Shown: one piece after another, positions 40,881-49,433 of the stretch | How positions within the stretch are numbered: the stretch's first letter is position 1 | How the letters are laid out: each line of letters begins with the position of its first letter | NCBI GenBank assembly: GCA_035943095.1 | Contig: DASZCN010000060.1 | Span: forward strand, 8,705-72,704 | DNA length: 64,000 bases | DNA from: AG41 sp035943095 | GTDB lineage: Bacteria; Gemmatimonadota; Gemmatimonadetes; Gemmatimonadales; GWC2-71-9 | Direction: 5' to 3' | The notes under the pieces: model-generated | The model's database searches: none | What the model saw: only the letters and a program-made list of their open reading frames with translations | What the model was told of the DNA's origin: nothing | Program-made: the position numbers and the translations under genes

Positions 40881-41156
40881 TCAGGACGGTCGGTTCTTCT
40901 TGGTGGGATCTTCGAGCAGGCGCTGAACGAACTGCAGCTCCTCACGCATCCCGGCGAGCGAGCGGTTGACGTCCTCGAGATCGGTCTCGAGGGCCTCCAG
41001 CCTGCGCTCGAGCTGCCGCAAGCCCTGTCCGCCGCCGTCTCCCCCACCCTGACCTTCGAGCCGTCGTGCCACAGAGCGCCCGAGGGGAGAGTCGACCAGA
41101 ATGGCCGTGATAGGAATCATCAGGGCCACGAGCAAGATGACGACGAAGACCCACAT
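40881..41156 (-). CDS. Small membrane-anchored coiled-coil protein
   Basis: A 91-residue protein: one N-terminal helix (residues 2-22, WVFVVILLVALMIPITAIL), a Gly-rich linker (GQGGGDGGGQG) and a C-terminal coiled coil (RQLERRLEALETDLEDVNRS onward) with regular leucine spacing. The layout is like PspB or small septal proteins, but I cannot assign a family. It sits between bshC and murJ on the same strand with gaps of 9 and 2 bases, which is good evidence for a real gene. Confidence 0.7.
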   Translation of the reverse strand: MWVFVVILLVALMIPITAILVDSPLGRSVARRLEGQGGGDGGGQGLRQLERRLEALETDLEDVNRSLAGMREELQFVQRLLEDPTKKNRPS

Positions 41157-41165
41157 GAGAGGATC

Positions 41166-42593
41166 TTACGAAGCGCCCGCCCAGCGCGCCACCTCTTGCT
41201 CGAGTCCGTCGAGCAGCGCCGCTCCGTAACGGATCAGGAACGACGGCAGCGTGAGCACACGCTCCTGCGGCTGACCATCCGGGTACACCGCCGCGCGGGC
41301 CCGGGCAATCTGTCGCACCAGCGTCTCACCCTCGAGTCGCTTGAGACTCGCGATGAGCTTCTTCTCGATCGTCTGCGCGCCCGAGAGCGCCGCGTTGCGC
41401 GCCGATTCCACCGTGCGCTCGAGCGTGGGATCGACCTTCCTCGCCGACACGAGCAACCGGCCGTACTGCTCCTCGATGCTCGCCCGCAGGGTCCCAAGCG
41501 TCGCGACCGCCTCCGGTGGCAGGTCGTTGCGCACGAGCCGCGCCTCGAGCTCTCCCGGCTTGCCATCGAACGCCGCCAGATCGATCCCATGGCGCTCCAT
41601 GAACTTCTCGACGCGCGCCTCGACCAAAACGCCCGACCAGCGCGGGACGGGCTGCTGACGGGCGACGCCCAGGGTCGCGTACAAGGGCGCGGCATCGGGG
41701 AGATACTCGAGCTCGGCGGGGCCCGCGGCGTACGCCACGGTGGGCAGAAGCGCCGCCTCGACCGCCGGCCGAAGCAGCACGTTGGGGGACAAACGGTCCG
41801 GAGCCTCTGACGCGATGCGCTCGAGGTCGACCCGCGCGAAGCGCTCGCCGCTCCGCCGTGCGACGAAGCCGTCGCCTTGGCGCTCGAGTCGGTCCCGGCC
41901 CTCGCGGCCTTCGACGAACACCGGCGTGTAACCGTCCGCCAGCGTGACATCGAGGCCCTTCAAGACCCACGGGGCAGCCGCGCGCTTGGCCGCCGCGTCG
42001 TGGACCCGCAACACGACCAACCCTCGCGGGCCGAGCAGCGCGTGGATCGCGGCCGCGAAGGCGTCGGCGAGCGACGCTTCCGGTTCGTAACATCGCGCCA
42101 GACCGTCAATGACGCCCGCTTTGAACTCGGTCTCGGGCGTGCCCTCCCGCAGCTGCGCCAGCGCCTCGACGATCTCTGGCCCGCACCGCTCTCGCGCCAG
42201 CGGAAGGAGTGGCGCATCGGCCGGGCGCTCGCGCAGCACGATGCGGGTGAGCTCGCCGCTCGCGTTGATAAACGACGCGTGATTCGCCTCGGCGAAGTCG
42301 TGGTCGTCCCCGGCCACCCAGAACACCGGCACGACGGGGGTGCGCCATTCCGTTTCGAGTCGTCGTGCCAGCGCAATGCTCGAGAGCGCCTTGTAGATCG
42401 TGTAGAGGGGGCCCGTGAAGAGGCCGGGCTGCTGGCCGGTGGTGACCACGAGGACGTCCCCGGCCGCGAGGCGGTCGCGCGCCGCTCCGGGTAGCGCGGC
42501 CGCGATCACGTCCGGCGCTACGCGCCGCGGCGCGAGCTTCCGTTGGGGCAACGCGAGCGCTGCAATCGGCGTCGTGACGATGCGTGGTATCAC
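41166..42593 (-). CDS. bshC: Putative cysteine ligase BshC (bacillithiol synthesis)
   Basis: BshC adds cysteine to GlcN-malate in the last step of bacillithiol synthesis. The 475-residue protein has the diagnostic VTTGQQPGLFTGPLYTIYKA block near residue 60, VFWVAGDDHDFAEANH and a C-terminal coiled-coil stretch (ARKVDPTLERTVESARNAAL). It is shorter than the Bacillus enzyme (about 540). The GTG start overlaps the amrA stop (GTGA); long upstream frame sequence is Arg-rich shadow. bshA and bshB are not in the window. Cysteine-ligase activity is inferred from family membership. Confidence 0.9.
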   Translation of the reverse strand: MIPRIVTTPIAALALPQRKLAPRRVAPDVIAAALPGAARDRLAAGDVLVVTTGQQPGLFTGPLYTIYKALSSIALARRLETEWRTPVVPVFWVAGDDHDFAEANHASFINASGELTRIVLRERPADAPLLPLARERCGPEIVEALAQLREGTPETEFKAGVIDGLARCYEPEASLADAFAAAIHALLGPRGLVVLRVHDAAAKRAAAPWVLKGLDVTLADGYTPVFVEGREGRDRLERQGDGFVARRSGERFARVDLERIASEAPDRLSPNVLLRPAVEAALLPTVAYAAGPAELEYLPDAAPLYATLGVARQQPVPRWSGVLVEARVEKFMERHGIDLAAFDGKPGELEARLVRNDLPPEAVATLGTLRASIEEQYGRLLVSARKVDPTLERTVESARNAALSGAQTIEKKLIASLKRLEGETLVRQIARARAAVYPDGQPQERVLTLPSFLIRYGAALLDGLEQEVARWAGAS

Positions 42594-43189
42594 CCGGCGC
42601 TCTCCCCCCTTCCCCCGACTTCGCCAAACACGTCCGCTTGAAACGCGAGCACTTGGGCAGCGGGTTCCCGCCATGCGTCGGGCGGCAGTCCCGCCTTGCG
42701 GCAGGCGGCCGCAAGGAACGCCTCCGGTCCCCACCCCTGCTCCGCGGCGACCTGCGGCAACAGCAGGCCGATGTGTCGTTCGCGGCGCACGATCACGCCG
42801 TCGCGGCCCACCACGATGCGTGCCGCGTCGACCGGCGCCGGAAGCAGCACGGGCTCGAGGAGTACAGAGATCTCCACGGTAATCAGCGCGAGCTCGTCGG
42901 GCTCGACGGCAGCGAACCGCGGATCGTCGCGTGCGGCGGCGATCGCCATCTCCTGCACTACCGGGCCGAGCGCCCGATCGGCCACGATGTGGCCGATGCA
43001 ACCGCGCAACGCGCCACGCTCATACAGCGTCACAAAGGCCCCGCGCTTCAACCCGGCACCAGGCACCGCCGGGATCGGTGGCAGGGGCCGGCCGGCGAGG
43101 TGTGCCGCGAGCGTGGCGCGGGCCAGGCCGCACAATGCCGCCCGATCGGCTGCCGTCAGCTCAGGATCCGCGGTGATAGGGTTCTCCAC
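42590..43189 (-). CDS. amrA: AMMECR1-domain protein (AmmeMemoRadiSam system A)
   Basis: A 199-residue single-domain AMMECR1 protein. The hallmark RGCIG motif is in ERGALRGCIGHI, preceded by FVTLYERG and followed by AIAAARDDPRF and EISVLLEPVLL. The domain is typical of the A component of the AmmeMemoRadiSam set, whose chemistry is not established. Neither the Memo-like B protein nor the radical-SAM component is in this window. The 5' end overlaps rlmH by 29 bases and the 3' end overlaps bshC. Confidence 0.9.
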   Translation of the reverse strand: MENPITADPELTAADRAALCGLARATLAAHLAGRPLPPIPAVPGAGLKRGAFVTLYERGALRGCIGHIVADRALGPVVQEMAIAAARDDPRFAAVEPDELALITVEISVLLEPVLLPAPVDAARIVVGRDGVIVRRERHIGLLLPQVAAEQGWGPEAFLAAACRKAGLPPDAWREPAAQVLAFQADVFGEVGGRGESAG

Positions 43190-43586
43190 GACGGATCGTG
43201 TACGCGCGATACAACTGCTCGTACAGTACCACGCGCGCGAGCTCGTGCGGCAGGGTCAACCGGGACAGGCTCCAGACGCGCTCCGCCTGTCGGAGCACGG
43301 GCTCCGGGAGCGCGTCCGCACCGCCGATCGCGAGCGCCACGTCGCGGCCGTCCATCTCCCATCGCGCGGTCCACTCAGCGAGCTGTCCCGACGTCCATTC
43401 CTCTCCCGACCGGGACAACGCGACGAGGCGCGAGCCCTCCGCTACCGCTTCGAGGACTCGCGCCTCATCCTTCACTTCCCGCTCCTCGACTCGCGCGTAG
43501 TGTCGCAGGCGCTCGAGGTATTCGTCACAGGCCGCCCGGAGCGCCGCGTCTCGGACGCGGCCCACCGCGACCACGCGATAGAGCAT
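43161..43586 (-). CDS. rlmH: 23S rRNA (pseudouridine-1915-N3)-methyltransferase RlmH
   Basis: RlmH is a SPOUT-class enzyme that methylates pseudouridine 1915 in helix 69 of 23S rRNA. The 141-residue protein has the knot-region motifs VALAIGGADALPEPVL and SLSRLTLPHELARVVLYEQL followed by YRAYTIRRGEPYHRG, an excellent match to the family end. The ATG overlaps the gdh TGA by one base (TGATG), and the gene ends inside amrA. Confidence 0.96.
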   Translation of the reverse strand: MLYRVVAVGRVRDAALRAACDEYLERLRHYARVEEREVKDEARVLEAVAEGSRLVALSRSGEEWTSGQLAEWTARWEMDGRDVALAIGGADALPEPVLRQAERVWSLSRLTLPHELARVVLYEQLYRAYTIRRGEPYHRGS

Positions 43587-44917
43587 CAGGCATACATCCC
43601 ACGCAACTTGTGCATCGCCGCCACGCGGCCGACGGCAACGATATACGAGGCGATACGCGTGTTCACCTTGTACTTCTCCGCCGCCGCCGCGACTTCGTTG
43701 AACGCGCGCACCATTATGCTCTCGAGACGGCGGTTGACGGTCTCTTCATCCCAGAAGTAGCCCCCGCGGTCCTGCACCCACTCGAAGTAGCTCACGGTAA
43801 CGCCACCCGCGTTCGCGAGGATGTCGGGAATCACGAAGATGCCCTTTTTCTCGAGAATCTCGTCCGCGGCGGCCGTCGTGGGACCGTTCGCGCCTTCGCA
43901 GATGATCTTCGCTTTGATCTGGGGAGCGTTCTTGCGGGTGATGACGTTTTCGGTCGCGGCCGGCACCAGCACGTCACAATCCACGGTGAGCACGGCCTCC
44001 CTGCTGATCTGGGCCCCCTTGGGGTAGCCCGCGATTTGCCGCTTCTCTCGCACCCACTGGAGCAGGTCGGGTATGTCGAGCCCCTGGTGGTTGTGCACGC
44101 CGCCGGACTTGTCGGACACTGCGACGATGATTGCGCCTTCCCTGCCCATCAACTCCGCCGCCACCGAGCCGACGTTGCCGAACCCCTGGACCGCTACCCG
44201 CGCGCCCTTGAGGCTCATCCCGAGCTTCCCCAACGCCTCGCGGGTCACGATCATGCATCCCCGGCCCGTCGCCTCGCGGCGCCCCAGCGAGCCCCCCATC
44301 TCCACCGGTTTCCCCGTCACGACCGACGTGACCGTGTGCCGATGGTGCATGGAATACGTATCCATGATCCACGCCATCACGCGCTCGTTCGTGTTCACAT
44401 CCGGGGCCGGAACGTCCGAGTCGGGCCCTAGGGTCTCGATGATGCTCGAGGTGTAGCGGCGCGTGACCCGTTCCAGCTCCGCCATCGACATCGTCGTCGG
44501 GTCGCAGACGACACCACCTTTGGAGCCCCCGAACGGGATGTTCACCAGCGCGCACTTCCACGTCATCCAGGCGGCGAGGGCTTTCACCTCTTCGAGGGTG
44601 ACGTTCAGGTCGAACCGGATGCCCCCTTTGGCCGGCCCGCGCGACGTGTTGTACAACACCCGGTACCCCGTGTAGACCTCCACCTCGCCGGAGTCGCGGA
44701 GCACCGGGACGGACACGATGATCTGCTTTTCGGGGTTGCGGAGGACCTTGTAGAGGCCGGGATCGAGGTTCAACAACTGGGCGGCGTGGTCGAACCGCTC
44801 CATCATCGCCTCGAACGGATTTTCTTCGGCGAGGAATGTGTCCTTGTCCGGCCTGATCCCGTGCTGAGGCTGGGGAGAGGAACTCGGCGGCGGTGGTTGG
44901 GTGGCTGGTTCGCTCAT
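43586..44917 (-). CDS. gdhA: Glutamate dehydrogenase
   Basis: A 443-residue Glu/Leu/Phe/Val dehydrogenase that interconverts glutamate and 2-oxoglutarate plus ammonia. Family blocks include YRVLYNTSRGPAKGGIRF with the substrate lysines, KCALVNIPFGGSKGGV, DVPAPDVNTNERVM, the Rossmann VAVQGFGNVGSVAAELM and GANGPTTAAADEIL. An N-terminal Pro/Gln/Ser-rich extension of about 25 residues is unusual. Coenzyme preference was not judged. It lies between lpxK and rlmH in a lipid A operon with 4-base and 1-base overlaps. Confidence 0.96.
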   Translation of the reverse strand: MSEPATQPPPPSSSPQPQHGIRPDKDTFLAEENPFEAMMERFDHAAQLLNLDPGLYKVLRNPEKQIIVSVPVLRDSGEVEVYTGYRVLYNTSRGPAKGGIRFDLNVTLEEVKALAAWMTWKCALVNIPFGGSKGGVVCDPTTMSMAELERVTRRYTSSIIETLGPDSDVPAPDVNTNERVMAWIMDTYSMHHRHTVTSVVTGKPVEMGGSLGRREATGRGCMIVTREALGKLGMSLKGARVAVQGFGNVGSVAAELMGREGAIIVAVSDKSGGVHNHQGLDIPDLLQWVREKRQIAGYPKGAQISREAVLTVDCDVLVPAATENVITRKNAPQIKAKIICEGANGPTTAAADEILEKKGIFVIPDILANAGGVTVSYFEWVQDRGGYFWDEETVNRRLESIMVRAFNEVAAAAEKYKVNTRIASYIVAVGRVAAMHKLRGMYA

Positions 44918-45972
44918 GGCGTTCGCGTGGAATTCGAGGTCTCAGGTACGGCCGGCCGGGAGACGGCGAGGACGGCGTCCACCGCCTGTTCGAGCGCCCG
45001 GCCGCTCCGTTCCCATCGGACGGCGAGCACCGCGACGAGCGGCTCGGGCGTTGTCCCGGGCCAGCGCGCGCGGAGCTTCACGGCGTCCTTTTCAGTGACT
45101 ACAACATAATCGCCTGCGCGAGCGGCCCGCGCGAGTCGCTCGACGTCGGTCTGGGTGTACACGTGATGATCTTGATGCGCCACGAGTTGCACGATCGCCC
45201 CGCACGCGCCCAGCTGTGCGGCGAAGCTCGACGGATCCGCGATTCCCGCCGCTGCCACCACGGCGCGCCCCGCGAGCACGTCCAGCCCGTGCCGGGCACC
45301 GGACTGCATCCCTTCGAGGTGGCTGAGCTCGAGCGCGGCGATGCACATCGGGACACGTGGGCGTACGCCGGCGAGCCTCTCGGCCACGGCTGCCGCCGTG
45401 CCGGGGGCGGCGCTCTTCCGCGTCACGACGATCAGGTCCGCCCGACTCAGGGCATCCCAACGTTCCCGCCACGGGCCGGCGGGGAGCGGCCACGGGGAGC
45501 CGCCAGCACTCTCGGCACTCACCACCGCGATGTTCAGCTCCCGCGCGACCCCCGTCAATTGGTAGGCGTCGTCGAGCACGCAGATCTGAGCGCCCTGCGC
45601 TTGCGCCGCGCGGGCGCCCGCCACGCGATCGGGATTCGCCACGACCACCGCGCGAGGGGCGAGGCGCCGATGTACGAGGGGCTCATCCCCACCGTAGCCG
45701 CGCAGCAGGATCGCCGGCCTGCGACCGTGCGCCGCGCAATACTCGGCGATCCAGGCTGCGAGAGGCGTCTTCCCCGTCCCTCCGACGGAGAGGTTGCCGA
45801 CGGCGATCGCGGGCAGGGCAATACGCACCGCGCTCCGCTCAGATCGACGGACCGCCCGGATTTGCATCACCGCCCAGTACAGCCCCGCGAGCGGTATGAG
45901 GGGGAGTCGGGCCAGTCGCGCACCGGCGGATCCCCCCCAGATCCAATGAAGCGCACGGACGAGGCCGCTCAC
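44914..45972 (-). CDS. lpxK: Tetraacyldisaccharide 4'-kinase
   Basis: LpxK phosphorylates the 4' position of the lipid A disaccharide at the inner membrane. The 352-residue protein has the N-terminal hydrophobic segment and the P-loop VGNLSVGGTGKTPLAAWIA, then ILLRGYGGDEPLV and VCVLDDAYQL-type Walker B residues (ICVLDDAYQLTGVARELNIA). A C-terminal region follows with HQDHHVYTQTDV and VTEKDAVKL. Start is GTG and overlaps the DUF374 gene. Its place after lpxB and an acyltransferase fits the pathway. Confidence 0.95.
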   Translation of the reverse strand: MSGLVRALHWIWGGSAGARLARLPLIPLAGLYWAVMQIRAVRRSERSAVRIALPAIAVGNLSVGGTGKTPLAAWIAEYCAAHGRRPAILLRGYGGDEPLVHRRLAPRAVVVANPDRVAGARAAQAQGAQICVLDDAYQLTGVARELNIAVVSAESAGGSPWPLPAGPWRERWDALSRADLIVVTRKSAAPGTAAAVAERLAGVRPRVPMCIAALELSHLEGMQSGARHGLDVLAGRAVVAAAGIADPSSFAAQLGACGAIVQLVAHQDHHVYTQTDVERLARAARAGDYVVVTEKDAVKLRARWPGTTPEPLVAVLAVRWERSGRALEQAVDAVLAVSRPAVPETSNSTRTP

Positions 45973-46586
45973 TTCTCCCCGCCGTACGTCACGTTTCCCA
46001 ACTCGCGTTCAGCCACCGCCAAGCCGCGACGGATCGCTTCTTTCCCTTCGCTCACGCCGAACGGTGCACTATAGACGATGTCCACTGTTGCGAACGGCCG
46101 GGGGACGCAGAACCGGTCCCACGACTCGATCCACCAGGCTGACGAAGCACGGGCGCCGGAGGGAACCACCAACGCGTTCGCGTGCTGTGCGGCGGCCAGC
46201 GCGCCCGGCTTCATGCGCTCCGCGGGACCGCGGGGGCCATCAGGGGTGAGGGCGACCTCCGCGCCGTTCTTGAGCGCGCGCACCAGGCCCAGCAGGCCGA
46301 CTTCCCCTCCTCGCTTGGAAGACCCGCGCACGACCCGGTACCCCCAGCGCTCGGACAGCTCGGCCAGGTATCCGCCGTCGCGATGACGGCTGATCAGCAG
46401 AGCCATGCCCTCGTCGCGCCGGTGATACAAGAGGGGCAGGATGCGGCTGTGCCAGAGGATGTAGATCACCGGCCGACCCGTGGCTCGCGCGGCCGAGACA
46501 TGCTCCCATCCGTGTATGCGGTAGCGCCACGTAGCCGCGAGCAGCCGTACGAGACCGGCCGCCACCGCCGTCACCGTCCCTTTCAC
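45969..46586 (-). CDS. DUF374-family lysophospholipid acyltransferase-like protein
   Basis: A 205-residue protein of the DUF374 branch of the LPLAT superfamily. It has the catalytic-type block YILWHSRILPLLYHRRDEGM (histidine with an acidic partner further on), the RHRDGGYLAELSERWGY segment and the conserved ALTPDGPRGP motif. Members are often encoded next to lpxK or waaA and may add late acyl chains to lipid A, but this has not been proven for the family in general. GTG start overlaps lpxB stop (GTGA). Confidence 0.88.
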   Translation of the reverse strand: MKGTVTAVAAGLVRLLAATWRYRIHGWEHVSAARATGRPVIYILWHSRILPLLYHRRDEGMALLISRHRDGGYLAELSERWGYRVVRGSSKRGGEVGLLGLVRALKNGAEVALTPDGPRGPAERMKPGALAAAQHANALVVPSGARASSAWWIESWDRFCVPRPFATVDIVYSAPFGVSEGKEAIRRGLAVAERELGNVTYGGEK

Positions 46587-47701
46587 CCCGCGAGCTCGAG
46601 CGCCAGTGCGGCCACTCGCTCCGAGGCGCCAGGAGGTCCCAATCGGTCGCGCACCAGAGCCAGGCCTTCTCGTTGGCGCCGGGCGGCCGGGTTGTCCCGA
46701 TCGAGTAGCGGCAGGACCGCCTCAGCGAGGGCCGTGGGGGTCACCGCTCCCTGCAGCAGCTCGGGGCTCACTTCACGACCGGCGATCAGGTTCACGAGCC
46801 CGACGTGTGGAACCTGCAGCATGCGAATCGCGATCGCGAACGAGACTGGATTGAGGCGATAGGCGATGACCATGGGCACGTCGGCGAGCGCCGCTTCGAG
46901 CGTTGTCGTGCCGGACTTGCAGAGCCCGGCATCCGCAGCGGCGAACACGCCGAGCGGGTCGCCACTGTGGACGCGGATGGCTTCTCCCGCCGGCGCGGGA
47001 TACTCAGCCTGCGCGGTGCCGGCGACTACCAACTGCACATCGGGGCGCGCGGTGCCCACGCGGAGCGCGGCATCGCGAAACGCGGGCCAAAGCCGTTTCA
47101 CCTCCTGCGCGCGGCTCCCCGGAAACAGACCAAGCACCGGCCGTCTGGGGTCGAGCCCGATCGCCCGTTTGGCGTCCGCGCGCGGCGGTGGCGGCGGTCG
47201 ATCCCGCAGCGGGTGCCCCACGAAGGTGGCGGCCACGCCGTGCTCGAGGAAGAATCGCTCTTCGAACGGGAGAATCACCGCGAGGCGGCGTACCGTGGCC
47301 AGCTTGCGCACGCGGCCCGGCGCCCACGCCCACATCTGGGGCGCGATGTAGTAGAGCACAGGAATACCGGCCGCGCGCGCCTCGGCCGCCACACGCAAAT
47401 GGTAGCCGGGGTAGTCGACCAGGATCACGAGATCGTAGCGTTTGCCGCGGAACGCGTCGCGCACGCGCCGGAGGAGGCGCAAGTGCGCGGGCAGCTTCCA
47501 CAACGCCTCCACGAATCCGACGACGGAGAATCCCTCCATGCGGTCCAGCACCGTCGCCCCCGCGGCCGCGAGCCCCGGCCCGCCGAAGGCGTCCACGGCA
47601 GCGGCGGGGACCTGGCGCTTCAGCGCCGCAACGACCGCGGCGGCGTGCGCATCCCCCGACGGTTCCCCCGCCGACACATAGATGCGCGGCGCGCGGCTCA
47701 C
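46583..47701 (-). CDS. lpxB: Lipid-A-disaccharide synthase
   Basis: LpxB joins UDP-diacylglucosamine and lipid X to form the lipid A disaccharide. The 372-residue GT19 protein starts PRIYVSAGEPSGDAHAA, its signature, and continues with VGFVEALWKLPAHLRLLRR, VDYPGYHLRVAAEARAAGI, PQMWAWAPGRVRKLA and the donor-side LGLFPGSRAQEV. The GTG start at 47701 overlaps the oxidoreductase stop (GTGA), which settles the N-terminus. Length is normal. Confidence 0.96.
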   Translation of the reverse strand: MSRAPRIYVSAGEPSGDAHAAAVVAALKRQVPAAAVDAFGGPGLAAAGATVLDRMEGFSVVGFVEALWKLPAHLRLLRRVRDAFRGKRYDLVILVDYPGYHLRVAAEARAAGIPVLYYIAPQMWAWAPGRVRKLATVRRLAVILPFEERFFLEHGVAATFVGHPLRDRPPPPPRADAKRAIGLDPRRPVLGLFPGSRAQEVKRLWPAFRDAALRVGTARPDVQLVVAGTAQAEYPAPAGEAIRVHSGDPLGVFAAADAGLCKSGTTTLEAALADVPMVIAYRLNPVSFAIAIRMLQVPHVGLVNLIAGREVSPELLQGAVTPTALAEAVLPLLDRDNPAARRQREGLALVRDRLGPPGASERVAALALELAG

Positions 47702-48669
47702 GGCCGCGCGGCGGCGAGTGGCGAGGCCTGGACGGCGTCGGCGACCCGAAAGGCGAGCGCCAGGGCCTGTGCCCCCGCGGCGCCCGACACGACGACTTCT
47801 TCCTCGCCACGCACCGCGCGCAAGAAGCTCTCGAGCTCGAGCTTGAGCGGCTCCACTTCCGGCGCCTCGAGCCGCACGTGCTCCACGATCTGCTCGAGCC
47901 TCGTGGCCCCGAGGCCTTGCCAACCGTCCTTCAGGCGGAAGAAGTCACCGCACCCCTGCACGAGGTCGAGCGAGCAATAGCCCGTCAGTTGAAAGATGCG
48001 CAGCTTGCGGGTCCGCTCGCGCGAGACGCGGCTCGCGGTGACGTTCGCGATCGCGCCGTTGGCGAATTCGATGCGGGCGTTCGCGATGTCCACGTGAGGG
48101 GTGAGGAGCGCGACGCCCGTCGCCCGCACGTCCGCCACGGGCGCCTGTACGAGCTCGAGCGCGAGATCGAGATCGTGGATCATCAGGTCGAGAATGACGG
48201 CGACGTCGGTGCCGCGCGGCTGGAACGGGGCCAGCCGGTCGATCTGTAAAAAGCGCGGCTCGGCCAAGTACGGGGCCGCAGCGCGGACCGCACGGTTGAA
48301 GCGCTCCACATGGCCGACCTGGAGCACCACGCCCTGCGCCGCCGCGTGTCGCACGAGCGCATCCGCGCCCTCGAGCGTCTCCGCGAGCGGCTTCTCCATC
48401 AGGAGCGCGATGCCTCGCTCCAGCACGGCGAGGCCGACCTCTGCGTGCACCGGCGTCGGCACGGCCACGGTCACCGCATCCACGCTCTGGAGGAGTGCCT
48501 CGAGCGACGGGTGCGCCGCGGTGTCGAGCTGTGTCGCCACTTCGGCCGCGCGCGCGGGGTTCTTATCGTAGATGCCGGCGAACGCGACGCCCGCCATGCG
48601 CCGCAGCAGCCGCGCATGATGGAAGCCCAGGGCCCCGGTCCCGACCACCCCCACGCGCAGCGCGCTCAC
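47698..48669 (-). CDS. Gfo/Idh/MocA-family NAD(P)-dependent oxidoreductase
   Basis: A 323-residue oxidoreductase with a Rossmann start, RVGVVGTGALGFHHARLLRR, the family's MEKPLAETLEGADALV motif (EKP), and the catalytic-region sequence DLMIHDLDLALELVQAP where the HD histidine is conserved. It lies between lpxA and lpxB, overlapping both by 4 bases. In some bacteria a related enzyme, GnnA, oxidises UDP-GlcNAc so that a partner aminotransferase (GnnB) can make a 3-amino sugar for lipid A. Whether this is GnnA is inference; no GnnB-like gene is seen here. Confidence 0.88.
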   Translation of the reverse strand: MSALRVGVVGTGALGFHHARLLRRMAGVAFAGIYDKNPARAAEVATQLDTAAHPSLEALLQSVDAVTVAVPTPVHAEVGLAVLERGIALLMEKPLAETLEGADALVRHAAAQGVVLQVGHVERFNRAVRAAAPYLAEPRFLQIDRLAPFQPRGTDVAVILDLMIHDLDLALELVQAPVADVRATGVALLTPHVDIANARIEFANGAIANVTASRVSRERTRKLRIFQLTGYCSLDLVQGCGDFFRLKDGWQGLGATRLEQIVEHVRLEAPEVEPLKLELESFLRAVRGEEEVVVSGAAGAQALALAFRVADAVQASPLAAARP

Positions 48670-49433
48670 ACCATCACTCCGCGTTGCGAGCCCTCGATGA
48701 ACTTGAGGAAATTCTCCACCTCGGGAATCTGCGGCAGCTCGGCGCGAGCCTTGGCAATGCCCTGCCCCACAGTCATGTCGGAATTGAACAGCAGCCGGTA
48801 CGCGCGCTTCAACGCCAGCTTGACTTCAGGAGAGAACCCGGCGCGCTGCAACCCGACCGAGTTGAGTCCGTAGAGATGCACCGGGTTGCCGACGGCTTTG
48901 GTGTAGGGCGGCACGTCCTGGTTGACGCGCGACCCACCGCCCACGAAGGAGAAGGTGCCGATGCGCACAAACTGATGGATCGGCACGAGCCCGGAGATGA
49001 TGGCCCGATCCTCGATCGTCACGTGGCCGGCCATCTGCACGGCGTTTGCGACGATCACGTCGTTCCCGATGAGGCAGTCGTGAGCCAGGTGGACGTACGA
49101 CATCAGGAAACAACGCTGGCCGACAGACGTCTTGCCGGTCGCCGCGGTCCCGCGGTTGATCGTGCAATACTCGCGGATCACGGTCCCGTCGCCCACCTCG
49201 ACCCAGGTATCCTCGCCCTTGTATTTCAGGTCCTGCGGGTCGTTGCCGAGCACGCTGCCGTATCCGACCTTCACACCGGTGCCGAGCTTGACGTTTCGCT
49301 CGAGCACGGCGTGGGCGGCGATCTGGCAGCGCTCGCCCACGGTGACGCGGGGGCCGATGATGGCGTACGGACCGACGGTGACGTCCCCGGCGAGGTGGGC
49401 CGTGGGATCGACGAGCGCGGTCCGATGAATCAC
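48666..49433 (-). CDS. lpxA: UDP-N-acetylglucosamine acyltransferase
   Basis: LpxA starts lipid A synthesis by transferring a 3-hydroxyacyl chain from ACP to UDP-GlcNAc. The 255-residue protein begins with left-handed beta-helix hexapeptides (LVDPTAHLAGDVTVGPYAI). The catalytic histidine stands in YVHLAHDCLIGNDVI, followed by GLVPIHQFVRIGTFSFVGGG and the helical C-terminal domain YRLLFNSDMTVGQGIAK. Start is GTG, overlapping the lpxC-fabZ stop (GTGA). Confidence 0.97.
   Translation of the reverse strand: MIHRTALVDPTAHLAGDVTVGPYAIIGPRVTVGERCQIAAHAVLERNVKLGTGVKVGYGSVLGNDPQDLKYKGEDTWVEVGDGTVIREYCTINRGTAATGKTSVGQRCFLMSYVHLAHDCLIGNDVIVANAVQMAGHVTIEDRAIISGLVPIHQFVRIGTFSFVGGGSRVNQDVPPYTKAVGNPVHLYGLNSVGLQRAGFSPEVKLALKRAYRLLFNSDMTVGQGIAKARAELPQIPEVENFLKFIEGSQRGVMV

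Noticed and set aside
42584..44431. Plus-strand open frame of 615 codons opposite gdh, rlmH and amrA
   Set aside because: It covers three real minus-strand genes, with no motif or ribosome site of its own.
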